Source of the DNA: Rhodospirillales bacterium
GTDB taxonomy: Bacteria; Pseudomonadota; Alphaproteobacteria; ATCC43930; CGMCC-115725
Reading direction: 5' to 3'
Length of the DNA: 48,362 nucleotides
Assembly: GCA_027315365.1 (NCBI GenBank)
Contig: DAHUYF010000194.1
Coordinates: 1 to 48,362, forward strand
How positions within the stretch are numbered: position 1 is the first letter of the stretch; each line of letters opens with the position of its first letter. Position numbers and translations under genes: made by a program. Shown one piece after another: positions 33,382-42,227 of this stretch. Under the pieces are notes generated by a model. That model did not search any database. It had not been told where the DNA came from and was given only the letters and a program-made list of their open reading frames with translations.

Positions 33382-35328
33382 ATGAGCAAGCCGTCACGCC
33401 GCGCCATCGCCGTCGTCGCCCTGATCTCGGCGGCGGTGCTGTTCGTCGCCATCAACGTCATCGCCCGGCACGTGCTGCGCTCGGCGCGGCTCGACCTGAC
33501 GCAGCAGCATCTCTACACGCTGTCGCAGGGCTCGAGAAAGACGCTGGCGCATATCGACGAGCCGATCACGCTGCGCTTCTACTACACGCCCCGGCTCGGC
33601 GATGAAGTGCCGTCCTACGGCATCTTCGCCCAGCGCGTGCGCGAGATGCTCGAGGAATACGCCGCGCTCGCCAAGGGCAAGATCAAGCTCGAAGTGCTCG
33701 ACCCCGAACCGTTCTCGCCGACCGAGGATCGCGCCGTGGCCTTCGGGCTGCAGGGCGTGCCGCTCGACCAGAGCGGCGATCAGGTGTATTTTGGCCTCGC
33801 CGCGACCAACTCGACCGACGACCAACAGGTCATCCCGTTCTTTCAGCCGGATCGCGAGCGCTTCCTCGAATACGACCTGACCAAGCTCATCCACAGCCTC
33901 GCCTTCCCCAAGAAGACGGTGGTCGGGCTGGTCACGCGCCTGCCGCTCGAAGGCGACTTCATGGCGGCGCTGCAGGGCAAGCCGCTCGAGCCCTATGCCA
34001 TCGTCGATCAGCTGCGCCAGCTCTACGAGTTGCACACGCTCTCCACCGATTTCGACGCGGTGCCGGCCGATGTCGACGTGCTGATGATCGTGCATCCGCA
34101 GAATCTGCCGGAGAAGACGCTTTACGCCATCGATCAGTTCGTGCTCAAGGGCGGCAAGGCGCTGGTCTTCGTCGACCCCTATTCCGAGACGCAGGCGGCG
34201 CATCCCGACCGCACCGGCGCCCCTGGCGCCACCGCCAGCAGCCTCGACAAGCTCTTCGCCGCTTGGGGCCTCGAGATGGAGAAGGGCAAGGTGGCCGGCG
34301 ACCTGCGCGACGCGCGGCGCGTCAATATCGGCAGCTCGAGCCATGTCGAGGCGGTGGAATACGTCGCCTGGCTGGCGCTCAAAGAGAGCAACCTCAACCA
34401 TGACGACCCCATCACCGGCGATCTCTCGCAGATCAACATGGCGAGCGCCGGCATCCTCAAGCCGCGGCCTGGCGCCAAGACCAGCTTCGAGCCGCTGATC
34501 ACCACCTCGACGGATTCCGAAGCGATCCCCGTCGAGAAGGTCGAGGGCATGCCCGACGTCGCGGCGCTGCTCGACGATTTCAAATCGGATCACACCCGGC
34601 TGACGCTCGCCGCCCGCGTCACCGGCCCGGCCGAGACCGCCTTTCCCGACGGGCCGCCGAAATCGGCGGCGGCCGACAAGGACAAGGGCAAGGGCCCGGA
34701 GAAGAACGACCAGAAGCCGGCGGCGGTCGAGGCGACGGCACCGCAGATCAAGACCGCGGCACAGCCGATCAATCTGGTCGTCGTCGCCGACAGCGACATC
34801 CTCGACGACCGCTTCTGGGTGCAGGTGCAGGACTTCTTCGGCCAACGCGTCGCCATCCCGAGCGCGGGCAACGGCGATTTCGTCACCAACGCCATCGACG
34901 TGCTGTCGGGCGGCACCGAGCTCATGGGCCTGCGCACCCGCGGCACCTCGGCGCGGCCCTTCGAGGTGGTGCAGGAGATCCAGCGCCAGGCCGATGCCCG
35001 CTCGCAGGCGCGCGAGAAGGAGCTCGAGCAGCAGCTCAAGGACACCCAGGCCAAAATCAAGGAACTGCAAGGCAAGGAAGGGCCCGCCGGCAACGTCGCG
35101 CTCGCCGCCGAGCAGAGCCGGACGCTGGACAATTTCCGCACGCAGATGCTGCAGATCCGCGCGCAGCTTCGTCAGGTGCAGCTCGATCTGCGGCAGGACA
35201 TCGACCGGCTGAAGGCGGCGCTCGAATTCTTCGACATCGCCTTCATCCCGCTGCTGGTCGGTCTCGCCGCCATGGTGCTCGGCCTGGTGCGCATGCGGCG
35301 GCGCAAGCGTCGCGCGGAGGCCGGCTGA
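33382..35328 (+). CDS. GldG-like periplasmic protein
   Basis: A 648-residue protein anchored by one N-terminal membrane segment (about 10-30) and one C-terminal segment (about 617-638). The large periplasmic part has the ABC-type uncharacterised (GldG) domain with LYTLSQGSRKTLAHIDEPIT, FFQPDRERFLEYDLTKLI and a Rossmann-like VLMIVHPQNLPEKTLYAID. A Lys-rich linker (ADKDKGKGPEKNDQKP) and a coiled coil near 545-620 follow. It belongs to the GldAFG-like complex and probably binds an extracytoplasmic ligand. Confidence 0.9.
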   Translation: MSKPSRRAIAVVALISAAVLFVAINVIARHVLRSARLDLTQQHLYTLSQGSRKTLAHIDEPITLRFYYTPRLGDEVPSYGIFAQRVREMLEEYAALAKGKIKLEVLDPEPFSPTEDRAVAFGLQGVPLDQSGDQVYFGLAATNSTDDQQVIPFFQPDRERFLEYDLTKLIHSLAFPKKTVVGLVTRLPLEGDFMAALQGKPLEPYAIVDQLRQLYELHTLSTDFDAVPADVDVLMIVHPQNLPEKTLYAIDQFVLKGGKALVFVDPYSETQAAHPDRTGAPGATASSLDKLFAAWGLEMEKGKVAGDLRDARRVNIGSSSHVEAVEYVAWLALKESNLNHDDPITGDLSQINMASAGILKPRPGAKTSFEPLITTSTDSEAIPVEKVEGMPDVAALLDDFKSDHTRLTLAARVTGPAETAFPDGPPKSAAADKDKGKGPEKNDQKPAAVEATAPQIKTAAQPINLVVVADSDILDDRFWVQVQDFFGQRVAIPSAGNGDFVTNAIDVLSGGTELMGLRTRGTSARPFEVVQEIQRQADARSQAREKELEQQLKDTQAKIKELQGKEGPAGNVALAAEQSRTLDNFRTQMLQIRAQLRQVQLDLRQDIDRLKAALEFFDIAFIPLLVGLAAMVLGLVRMRRRKRRAEAG

Positions 35329-35341
35329 GAAGGAGCAGACG

Positions 35342-36373
35342 ATGAAAGCCAAGGGACTGATCGGCCTACTCCTGATCACCGTCATCGCCGTCGTTGCCGC
35401 CGTGCTGGTCTCCTATCGCGGCGCGGGGAACGAGACCGATCCGCTGATCGGCGCGGTGGTGCTGCCGGAGGTGCGGCAAAAGCTCGGCGACGTGACCCGG
35501 GTGACGCTCATCCACGGCGCGACGAAGACGACGCTGCTGCGCCAGAGGGGCCGGTGGGTCGTCGAGGAGAAGAGCGGCTACGCCGCCGACCAGGCGAAGG
35601 TGGCGCAGGCGGTGCGCGGCCTTGCCGATCTGCGCTATGTCGAGCCCAAGACGCGCAAGCCCGAGCTTTATCCGCGGCTCGAAGTCGAGAATGCCGGAAA
35701 GAAGGGCGCGAAATCGACGCTGGTCACGGTCAGCGACGAGAAGGGCACGCTGCTGGGCGAGATCGTCGTCGGCAAGCGGCAGGTCGATCTGCTCGGCGGC
35801 GGCAGCGACGGCGTCTATGTGCGCAAGCCCGGCGATGCCCAATCATGGCTCGCGCGTGGCAGCCTGGAGCTGGCCGATGACGGCACCCAGTGGCTCGATC
35901 GCGGCATTCTCGACGTGCCGCGCGAGAAGGTGAAGGAGATGGTGCTGATCCAGCCCGACGGCAGCCGGCTCGATATCGCCCATGACAAGCCCGAAGACGC
36001 GCTGGCGCTCAAGGACGCGCCGGCCGATGCCAAGCTCAGGAGCGACACGGTTCTGGTCGAGCCGACCACGGCGCTGACGAGCCTGACGCTGACCGACGTG
36101 CGCCCGGCGACGCAGCTGGCGGTACCGGACACCGGCGTTTCGCAGGCCGAAATCACCACCTTCGACGGCGTTGACGTCAAGATTTCGCTGTTCGACGAAG
36201 ACGGCAAGAGCTGGGCGCGCATCGCGGCGAGCGGCGGCGCCGGCGACGCGGCGACGCAGGCGCAGGCGCTCGATGCCAAGCTGCGGCCGTGGATCTTCGC
36301 CATCCCGGACTACAAGGCCAAGGCGCTGCGCACCAAGCTCTCCGAGGTGACCGCGCCGCCCAAGGCGTCGTGA
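35342..36373 (+). CDS. DUF4340 protein
   Basis: A 343-residue protein with one N-terminal membrane segment (GLIGLLLITVIAVVAAVLV) and beta-rich repeats: VTLIHGATKTTLLRQRGRW, LLGEIVVGKRQVDLLGGGSD, then WLDRGILDVPREKVKEMVLI. The pattern and its place after a GldG-like gene match DUF4340, a family of unknown function seen with these ABC systems. It follows after 13 bases with a good AGGAG. The stop overlaps the next GTG. Confidence 0.9.
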   Translation: MKAKGLIGLLLITVIAVVAAVLVSYRGAGNETDPLIGAVVLPEVRQKLGDVTRVTLIHGATKTTLLRQRGRWVVEEKSGYAADQAKVAQAVRGLADLRYVEPKTRKPELYPRLEVENAGKKGAKSTLVTVSDEKGTLLGEIVVGKRQVDLLGGGSDGVYVRKPGDAQSWLARGSLELADDGTQWLDRGILDVPREKVKEMVLIQPDGSRLDIAHDKPEDALALKDAPADAKLRSDTVLVEPTTALTSLTLTDVRPATQLAVPDTGVSQAEITTFDGVDVKISLFDEDGKSWARIAASGGAGDAATQAQALDAKLRPWIFAIPDYKAKALRTKLSEVTAPPKAS

Positions 36374-36546
36374 GCGAGGCCGAGCCGCTCTCGCCCTGCG
36401 TCGCGGTCTGCGTGCTCGAGCCTGCCAGCGGCTATTGCCGCGGCTGCTTTCGCACCATCGACGAGATCTCGCGCTGGCTGTTGCTGGCGCGAGAGGAAAA
36501 GCGCCGCATCCTCGCCGCGCTGCCGGCGCGGCAGGCCAAGGGCTGA
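36370..36546 (+). CDS. DUF1289 small cysteine protein
   Basis: A 58-residue protein beginning (V/M)SEAEPLSPCVAVCVLEPA. Four cysteines (C-x3-C-x8-C-x2-C) and the following RTIDEISRWLLLAREEKRRI match DUF1289, thought to be a metal- or cluster-binding protein. Its GTG overlaps the stop of the DUF4340 gene by four bases, so it is coupled to the GldAFG-like set. Function unknown. Confidence 0.85.
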   Translation: MSEAEPLSPCVAVCVLEPASGYCRGCFRTIDEISRWLLLAREEKRRILAALPARQAKG

Positions 36547-36664
36547 GGTCGGCCGATCCATTCTTCACTCTTGAGAAACAGTCTCGTTCGTTTTCACCGG
36601 ATTGTCCCTGGACGAGCGCCAACCACATCATCGCCACGACTGATTGCGTCCCAAGGAGGGAAAG

Positions 36665-37288
36665 ATGGCGAAGGTTCTGGTGCTCTATTACTCCACTTAC
36701 GGCCACATCGAGACAATGGCCGAGGCGATCGCGGCCGGCGCCCGTCAGGTTCCGGGAACGCAGGTGTCGGTCAAACGCGTGCCGGAACTGATGCCCGATG
36801 ACGTCGCGCGCCAGGCCGGCGCCAAGCTCGACCAGGCGGCGCCGATCGCCAAGCCGGAGGAACTTGCCGATTACGACGCGGTGATCTTCGGCACGCCGAC
36901 GCGCTTCGGCAACATGGCGGCGCAGATGCGCAACTTCCTCGACCAGACCGGCGGACTCTGGGCGAAGGGCGCGCTGATCGGCAAGGTCGGCAGCGCCTTC
37001 GTCTCGACGGCATCGCAGCATGGCGGCCAGGAATCGACGCTGCTCTCCTTCCATACCACGCTGCTCCATTTCGGCATGGTCGTGGTTGGCCTGCCCTACA
37101 GCGCCCAGGGCCAGATGCGGCTTGACGAGATCAGCGGCGGATCGCCATATGGCGCCACGACCATTGCCGGCGGCCAGGGCCAGCGTCAGCCCAGCGCCAA
37201 CGAACTCGAGCTGGCGCGCTTCCAGGGCCGACATGTGGCGGAGATCGCCGCCGCGCTCTCTCAGGCGCGTACGGCCAAGGCGGCATAA
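36665..37288 (+). CDS. wrbA: NAD(P)H:quinone oxidoreductase WrbA
   Basis: A 207-residue flavodoxin-fold FMN enzyme reducing quinones by two electrons. FMN-phosphate loop [14 protein letters not shown]; further motifs are [39 protein letters not shown] and the end [18 protein letters not shown] very good ribosome-binding site (AAGGAGGGAAAG) fixes the ATG at 36665. The pirin gene follows after 15 bases, so both may serve quinone or flavonoid stress. Confidence 0.96.
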   Translation: MAKVLVLYYSTYGHIETMAEAIAAGARQVPGTQVSVKRVPELMPDDVARQAGAKLDQAAPIAKPEELADYDAVIFGTPTRFGNMAAQMRNFLDQTGGLWAKGALIGKVGSAFVSTASQHGGQESTLLSFHTTLLHFGMVVVGLPYSAQGQMRLDEISGGSPYGATTIAGGQGQRQPSANELELARFQGRHVAEIAAALSQARTAKAA

Positions 37289-37303
37289 CGGAGGACCAAA
37301 GCG

Positions 37304-38155
37304 ATGGATGGCGGAATGAACCGTCCCCGGCCGGTGGCGCGGCTCGCCCGCGGCATGCCGGCCAGCGACGGCGCCGGCGTCAAGCTCAACCGCGTCATCG
37401 GCACGCCGCAGATCGCGGATGTCGACCCGTTCCTGATGCTCGACGAGTTTCGCTCCGATGACGCGGCGGACTACATCGCGGGCTTTCCCGACCATCCGCA
37501 TCGCGGCTTCGAGACCGTCACCTACATGCTGGCCGGACGCATGCGCCACGGCGACAACAAGGGTCATACCGGACGGCTCGAGGCCGGCAGCGTGCAATGG
37601 ATGACCGCCGGGCGCGGCATCGTCCATTCCGAGATGCCGGAGCAGGAGAACGGGCTGATGCAGGGCTTCCAGCTCTGGGTCAACCTGCCGGCGAAGGACA
37701 AGATGACCGAGCCGCGCTACCAGGAGATCCCGCCGCGGGACATACCGGTCGCGGCGCTCCCCGGCGGCGTCACGGTCAAGGTCATCGCCGGCACGGTCGG
37801 CGACACCACCGGGCCGATCAACGGCATCGCCACCGAGCCGATCCTGCTCGATCTCGCGCTGCCCGCCGGCGGCCGCCTGTCGCTGCCGCTGCCGCATGGG
37901 CACAACGCCTTTCTCTATGCCTTCGAGGGCGAGGCGGCGGTGGGCGAAACGGCGACCCGGCTGACGCGCGGCAGCATCGCCGTGCTCGGCCAGGGCGATA
38001 GCGTGCTGCTGACGGCCCCCGCCGGGGCGGCGCGCGTGCTGCTCGCCGCGGGCCGGCCGCTGAACGAGCCGGTGGCGCGTTACGGCCCCTTCGTCATGAA
38101 CACGCCGGACCAGCTCCGCCAGGCGATCCTGGATTTCCAGGCCGGGCGCTTCTGA
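37304..38155 (+). CDS. Pirin-family protein
   Basis: A 283-residue bicupin. The metal-binding N-terminal cupin has PDHPHRGFETVTYMLAG and the later HGDNKGHTGRLEAGSVQWMTAGRGIVHSE in two runs; these supply three His and a Glu. The C-terminal cupin includes LPLPHGHNAFLYAFEG. Bacterial pirins can act as quercetin dioxygenases or regulators. Operon with wrbA supports a redox or aromatic-compound role. Confidence 0.93.
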   Translation: MDGGMNRPRPVARLARGMPASDGAGVKLNRVIGTPQIADVDPFLMLDEFRSDDAADYIAGFPDHPHRGFETVTYMLAGRMRHGDNKGHTGRLEAGSVQWMTAGRGIVHSEMPEQENGLMQGFQLWVNLPAKDKMTEPRYQEIPPRDIPVAALPGGVTVKVIAGTVGDTTGPINGIATEPILLDLALPAGGRLSLPLPHGHNAFLYAFEGEAAVGETATRLTRGSIAVLGQGDSVLLTAPAGAARVLLAAGRPLNEPVARYGPFVMNTPDQLRQAILDFQAGRF

Positions 38156-38161
38156 CCGCGA

Positions 38162-38449
38162 TCAGTGATTCTGCGGCAGGCTGTCGGGATCGGGATAAAG
38201 GCCGGTATAGCCGGTGACCCGATTGGGCTTGGCCTCGGAGTAGCAATCGACGGACGCCAGGGTGCGATAGCAATATTCCGCCGGGATGGGCGGCGGCGCA
38301 TCGTTCCGCCCGGCCGGCGAGGGCTGGCTGTCGTTCCAGCGGCTTTGCGGCGGCGCGAATTCGGCGCGCGTCTGCCACGCGTTGCAGCCGCCGAGCAGCA
38401 GGCCCAAGGTGATCAGCGAGAGCACGTAGGAGCGAAGCGGCAAGGCCAT
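38162..38449 (-). CDS. Small lipoprotein (95 aa)
   Basis: Ninety-five residues with a lipoprotein signal: basic start, LITLGLLLGGC lipobox. The mature part is Pro/Asn-rich with PIPAEYCYRTLASVDCYSEA and GYTGLYPDPDSLP. The two cysteines (YCYRTL, VDCY) suggest a disulfide. Proteins with the CYRTLASVDCY motif occur in alphaproteobacteria without known function. It converges with pirin six bases away. Confidence 0.8.
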   Translation of the reverse strand: MALPLRSYVLSLITLGLLLGGCNAWQTRAEFAPPQSRWNDSQPSPAGRNDAPPPIPAEYCYRTLASVDCYSEAKPNRVTGYTGLYPDPDSLPQNH

Positions 38450-38572
38450 GCGGCACGGTGTCTCCGGCGATGGCGACGCGCCTACAGGATGCGCCGGCGA
38501 TCGCCGGATGATCTATAGGCCCGATCTGGTTAATGTTCCGTTGCCGCGCCACAGATGAGGGACACCCCCGAC

Positions 38573-38884
38573 ATGCGACTACGCCTTGGGTTTGCCGTGC
38601 TGCTGGCCCTGGCCGCCTGTAGCGGCACCGGCGGGTGGACCAAGCGCGGCGTTCCGCCCGACAGAGTAGCGGCCGACTACGCCGACTGCCGCCATACCGC
38701 GCAGTCGGCGCTGAGCCGCGACAGCAACATCGACACCGACATCCTGGCGTCGCGCGGCGCGGATTGGGCACGGGTCGGCTCGCTGGAGAACGCGCAGGAC
38801 GCGGACGCCAGGCGCGTAGCCCCGCGCAGCGATGCGATCATCGAGGGCTGCATGCTGGACAAGGGCTACACCAGGGCGCGCTGA
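38573..38884 (+). CDS. Small lipoprotein (103 aa)
   Basis: A lipoprotein starting MRLRLGFAVLLALAAC (lipobox LAAC). The mature region contains WTKRGVPPDRVAADYADCRH and ends EGCMLDKGYTR, leaving a pair of cysteines likely to be disulfide-bonded. WxKxGxxxxxxxxDxxxCxxxA followed by CMxxKGY is a pattern shared by many short bacterial lipoproteins. An ATG six codons upstream (38555) is possible, but the signal peptide begins better here. Confidence 0.78.
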   Translation: MRLRLGFAVLLALAACSGTGGWTKRGVPPDRVAADYADCRHTAQSALSRDSNIDTDILASRGADWARVGSLENAQDADARRVAPRSDAIIEGCMLDKGYTRAR

Positions 38885-38978
38885 GCAAGGCGGCGCGGCC
38901 CTGCCGGCGCGGCTTCGGGTCGTGCCGAGGGCGGCGCGGGCGGAGAAGCTCCCCCGCTCCGGCCGCCGCTGCGATCGT

Positions 38979-39008
38979 CATGCCGGCAGTATTTCTTTCG
39001 CCGGCATG
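38979..39008. terminator. Bidirectional terminator-like hairpin
   Basis: CATGCCGGC (38979-38987) and GCCGGCATG (39000-39008) form a perfect 9-bp stem with a 12-base AT-rich loop. It stands between the rightward lipoprotein gene and the leftward tRNA-Arg gene and could end transcription from both sides. Confidence 0.45.
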
Positions 39009-39085
39009 CGCCGCGGCCAATCCGCCGGCGGCGCGACTCGACCGCGACCGGGTGCCGGAAGGAGGAGCAGGAAAGGCGAAAGGAA

Positions 39086-39162
39086 TGGCGCGCCCGGAGA
39101 GATTCGAACTCCCAACCCCCAGATCCGTAGTCTGGTGCTCTATCCAGTTGAGCTACGGGCGC
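39086..39162 (-). tRNA. tRNA-Arg (ACG)
   Basis: A 77-nt cloverleaf with encoded CCA: acceptor GCGCCCG/CGGGCGC, D-arm AGCTCAACTGGATAGAGC, anticodon loop CTACGGA (anticodon ACG, normally edited to ICG), T-arm GGGAGTTCGAATCTC. It reads CGU, CGC and CGA. It is therefore the tRNA that would decode the three CGA codons of the candidate arg leader peptide. Confidence 0.96.
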
Positions 39163-39261
39163 AATGCTCGGCGCGGCTTGCCGCCGCCGAGGACGGGGGA
39201 AGCTAGCGGTATTGCCGCTCGATGGCAAGGCGCCCGTCGATCGCCCGCGGACGAAACTTGC

Positions 39262-39290
39262 TTGTGGCTAGAACAGCCGTTGCGTAGTAT
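39262..39290 (+). promoter_or_regulatory. Promoter of the OmpA-like lipoprotein gene
   Basis: TTGTGG (39262-39267) and TAGTAT (39285-39290) are 17 bases apart. The predicted start near 39297 gives a leader of about 100 nucleotides with two inverted repeats. Confidence 0.5.
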
Positions 39291-39317
39291 CTCCAAGGGG
39301 TTTCAGGCTGCAATGGT

Positions 39318-39379
39318 GATGATTTCCATAGCTCGGCGAAATCATCGGGCCTGTCTCGTTTGGCGGGGAAGCTGAGACA
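39318..39379 (+). promoter_or_regulatory. Structured leader with two inverted repeats
   Basis: GATGATTTC (39318-39326) and GAAATCATC (39338-39346) form a perfect 9-bp repeat with an 11-base loop. TGTCTC (39352-39357) and GAGACA (39374-39379) form a second, 6-bp one. Both lie in the leader of the following lipoprotein gene and may be RNA stems or, less likely, operators. Confidence 0.45.
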
Positions 39380-39395
39380 AAGGTAGCCGGTTAGC

Positions 39396-40583
39396 ATGTT
39401 GATTCGTCGCTCGCATCTTGGCGTGGCCATGGCAGCGCTGCTGCTTTCCGGCTGCTCATCCATCAGCAACTCGGCCGACTCGATCTGGTCCTCTCTCACA
39501 GGCCAAGACAGCGACACCACCGGCACGCCGTCCGGCGATGGCACGGTCGTGCCCATCCCGCCCTCGCCGGCGGAGCTCAACCCGCAGCCGACCTTGACCC
39601 CGAGCCAACCGCCGACGCTCAACAGCGGCAACTTCGCGGCACCGTCGGTCACGCCCGGCTCGCCGACCGGCACCTATGTCGGCGCCCAGGTGGCGGCGCT
39701 GCGCAGTGCGCTGCAGCGGCTGCAGGAAAACATCAACCAGCAGAACGCCGGGCTGCAGCAGCTGCGCCAGGGCATGGCGCAGGACGCGTCGCGCTATTTC
39801 AGCCTGGTCGGCTCGATCAATTCGCGCCTCCAGGTCGGCACCACGCCGGGCAATCCCGAACTCATCGCCCAGTGGAACCAGGCGCAGGGCGCGCTCGACC
39901 GCATGAGCGACGACATCGCCAAGCTGAACAGCCTGTCGAACCAGGCCGCTTCCGATTCCTCGCTCGCCGCCTATATCCTCGAATCGATCAAGGCGGCGTA
40001 TGGGCTGCAAGGCGCCGTCGACGAGGATCACCGCCAACTCGGCCTGCTCGAAAGCGACGTCAACCGCACCGTGGTGCTGGTCGACCGGCTGCTCAATTCG
40101 CTCTCCGACGACATCAGCCGGCAGAGCAGCTACGTCAGCAACGAGCGCGGCAACCTCGTCACCCTGTCACTCGCCATCAAGAACGGCGAGCTGTTCGGCC
40201 AGAGCCTCGGCAACCGCGCCTTCGCCACGGCGACCCCGGCGCTCGCGCCGACGCGCGGCAGTCCGCTGACCGGAATCGGCGAGCGCCGGCCGCTGGTGGT
40301 GATCCGCTTCGACCGGCCGAATGTCGAGTACGACCAGGCGCTTTATAACGCGGTCAGCCACGCGCTGCAGCGGCGGCCGGAGGCGAGCTTCGATCTCGTC
40401 GCCGTCACGCCCAATGCCGGCAGCCCGGCGCAAGTGGCGCTGCATACCGACGCCTCCAAGCGCAACGCCCAGCGTGTGCTGCGCTCGCTCACCCAGATGG
40501 GCCTGCCGGCCGACCGCATCACGCTCTCGGCCACGACCAGCGCCAGCGTCCAGAGCAACGAGGTACAGATCTACGTCCGCTGA
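39396..40583 (+). CDS. Coiled-coil lipoprotein with OmpA-like domain
   Basis: A 395-residue lipoprotein: basic start, lipobox LLSGC (C at about 20), a Pro/Thr/Gly-rich linker to about 90, a long heptad-rich helix region (LRSALQRLQENINQQNAGLQ and more, to about 265), and a C-terminal OmpA-like domain (about 298-395) with LVVIRFDRPNVEYDQALY and ASKRNAQRVLRSLTQMGLPA. The Asp and Arg used for peptidoglycan binding appear kept (HTDASKRNA), though the sequence is divergent. It could span from the outer membrane to the cell wall. The family is unnamed. Confidence 0.8.
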   Translation: MLIRRSHLGVAMAALLLSGCSSISNSADSIWSSLTGQDSDTTGTPSGDGTVVPIPPSPAELNPQPTLTPSQPPTLNSGNFAAPSVTPGSPTGTYVGAQVAALRSALQRLQENINQQNAGLQQLRQGMAQDASRYFSLVGSINSRLQVGTTPGNPELIAQWNQAQGALDRMSDDIAKLNSLSNQAASDSSLAAYILESIKAAYGLQGAVDEDHRQLGLLESDVNRTVVLVDRLLNSLSDDISRQSSYVSNERGNLVTLSLAIKNGELFGQSLGNRAFATATPALAPTRGSPLTGIGERRPLVVIRFDRPNVEYDQALYNAVSHALQRRPEASFDLVAVTPNAGSPAQVALHTDASKRNAQRVLRSLTQMGLPADRITLSATTSASVQSNEVQIYVR

Positions 40584-40664
40584 GCGGGTGCCGCGTCGGC
40601 AAGGACGCGCACGCATCGGCCGGCGCCGGCCGCCGCTCGGCCGGAAGCAAGGAACCTCAGCGCC

Positions 40665-41132
40665 ATGTCCCTGCCCGCGAGAAAGAATTTCCCGGTGAGC
40701 TGGGAGGAGATCCACCGCGACGCCCGCGCGCTGGCCTGGCGCGTCGCCGGGGTCGGGCCGTTCCGCGGCATCATCGCGATAACCCGCGGCGGGCTGGTGC
40801 CCGCCGCCATCGTGGCGCGCGAACTCGATATCCGCCTGGTCGACACCATCTGCATCTCCAGCTACGACGACGGCGCGCACCATCCGGCGGGGTCGGTGGA
40901 AGTGCTCAAGGGCATGGCCGGCGAGGGCGCCGGCTTCCTCATCATCGACGATCTCGTCGATACCGGCGAAACCGCGCGGGCGGTGCGCGAGATGCTGCCC
41001 AAGGCGCATTTCGCCACGGTCTACGCCAAGCCCGCCGGACGGCCGATGGTCGACACCTTCGTCACCGAGGTGAGCCAGGACACCTGGATCGTCTTTCCCT
41101 GGGAGGCCGAGCGGTTCAGCCCCGCGCCGTGA
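40665..41132 (+). CDS. gpt: Xanthine-guanine phosphoribosyltransferase
   Basis: A 155-residue purine-salvage enzyme transferring phosphoribose from PRPP to xanthine, guanine or hypoxanthine. [19 protein letters not shown] and [10 protein letters not shown] are typical; the PRPP loop is [32 protein letters not shown] follows. Length equals that of E. coli Gpt. It overlaps the convergent peptidase gene by 17 bases. Confidence 0.95.
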   Translation: MSLPARKNFPVSWEEIHRDARALAWRVAGVGPFRGIIAITRGGLVPAAIVARELDIRLVDTICISSYDDGAHHPAGSVEVLKGMAGEGAGFLIIDDLVDTGETARAVREMLPKAHFATVYAKPAGRPMVDTFVTEVSQDTWIVFPWEAERFSPAP

Positions 41133-42129
41133 GCCAATCGCGATAGGATATGAGGTCGCCGAGGCTTTCCGCCGCGTAGACGCCGCGGGCCACCGCCCGC
41201 GCGACGCAGTCGGCGGCGAGCGCGCCGAGCAGCGACAGCGCGGCGGCGCGCGGCGCGCCCAGCGCGTGGCGGCCGGTCGCCAGCACGAAAACGCTGTCGC
41301 CGTCGAAGGGCGTGTGCACCGGGCGGATGGCGCGGGCAAAGCCGTCCTGCGCCATGATGGCGATGCGGCGCGCCTCGGCCTTGTCGAGGATGGCGTTGGT
41401 CGCGACCACGCCGATGGTGGTGTTGGCGCCGATCCGGGCGAAGGGCGAGGCGACCGGCGCCTCGTCGGCCGCCAGCCTGGCCCGCGGCGGCACTTGGCCG
41501 CCGAGTTCGCCCTGGCGCTCGAAGGGCCAGGCCCAGAAGCAGCTTTCGCCGGGCATCACCGTGTCGCCGACGGCGTTGACCGCCACCAGCGCGCCGACCT
41601 GCAGCCCGTCCGGCGTCACCGCCGAAACGCTGCCGAGACCGCCCTTGAGCGTGCCGGCCTTGGCGCCGAGGCCGGCGCCGGCATTGCCCAAGGCGAAATC
41701 CGCCGCCGCCGCTTCGCAGGCCTCGCGTGCCAGCCGTCCATAGGGCGGCGCCTCGCCCCAGTCCTTGTCGCCGCCGTTCAGCAGATCGAACAGGATCGCC
41801 GCCGGCACCACCGGCACCCGCACCGCGCCGACCGGATACCCCACGCCGCGCGCCGCGAGCCAAGTCATCGCCGCCGAGCCCGCCTCGAGCCCGAAGGACG
41901 AGCCGCCGCTCAGCACCACCGCATCGATCGCATCGACCAGGCAGGTGGGATCGAGCGCATCGGTCTCGCGCGTTCCCGGCGCGCCGCCGCGCACATCGAC
42001 CGCCGCCACCGCCGCCCGCTCCGGCAGGATCACGCTCACCCCGGTCCGCGCCGACGCGTCCTCGGCGTTGCCGACGCGGATGCCGGCGATGTCGGTGATG
42101 AGATTGCGCGGGCCCGGAGCGATGCTCAT
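41116..42129 (-). CDS. P1-family peptidase (DmpA/NylC-like)
   Basis: A 337-residue Ntn-type hydrolase of the DmpA/BapA/NylC superfamily. The autocleavage site is N236-T237 in [13 protein letters not shown], producing alpha and beta chains with Thr as nucleophile. The alpha part has [26 protein letters not shown] and GKxG-like [13 protein letters not shown]. Members cleave beta-peptides, D-amino-acid peptides or cyclic amides. Its tail overlaps gpt, and it is divergent from ggt. Confidence 0.9.
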   Translation of the reverse strand: MSIAPGPRNLITDIAGIRVGNAEDASARTGVSVILPERAAVAAVDVRGGAPGTRETDALDPTCLVDAIDAVVLSGGSSFGLEAGSAAMTWLAARGVGYPVGAVRVPVVPAAILFDLLNGGDKDWGEAPPYGRLAREACEAAAADFALGNAGAGLGAKAGTLKGGLGSVSAVTPDGLQVGALVAVNAVGDTVMPGESCFWAWPFERQGELGGQVPPRARLAADEAPVASPFARIGANTTIGVVATNAILDKAEARRIAIMAQDGFARAIRPVHTPFDGDSVFVLATGRHALGAPRAAALSLLGALAADCVARAVARGVYAAESLGDLISYRDWLTARG

Positions 42130-42227
42130 CGCGCGATTGTCGCCGAGGGACGAGATCGTGACAACGCCGCATCTTCCGGCTTCCCGCCCCTTGCGCCGAC
42201 GATGCGAAGCGTGGAACGATCCGCCGC

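Noticed and set aside
39203-39395. Minus-strand 60-odd codon frame upstream of the OmpA-like lipoprotein
   Set aside because: It runs through the promoter and inverted repeats of the lipoprotein gene and has no ribosome-binding site or known similarity.
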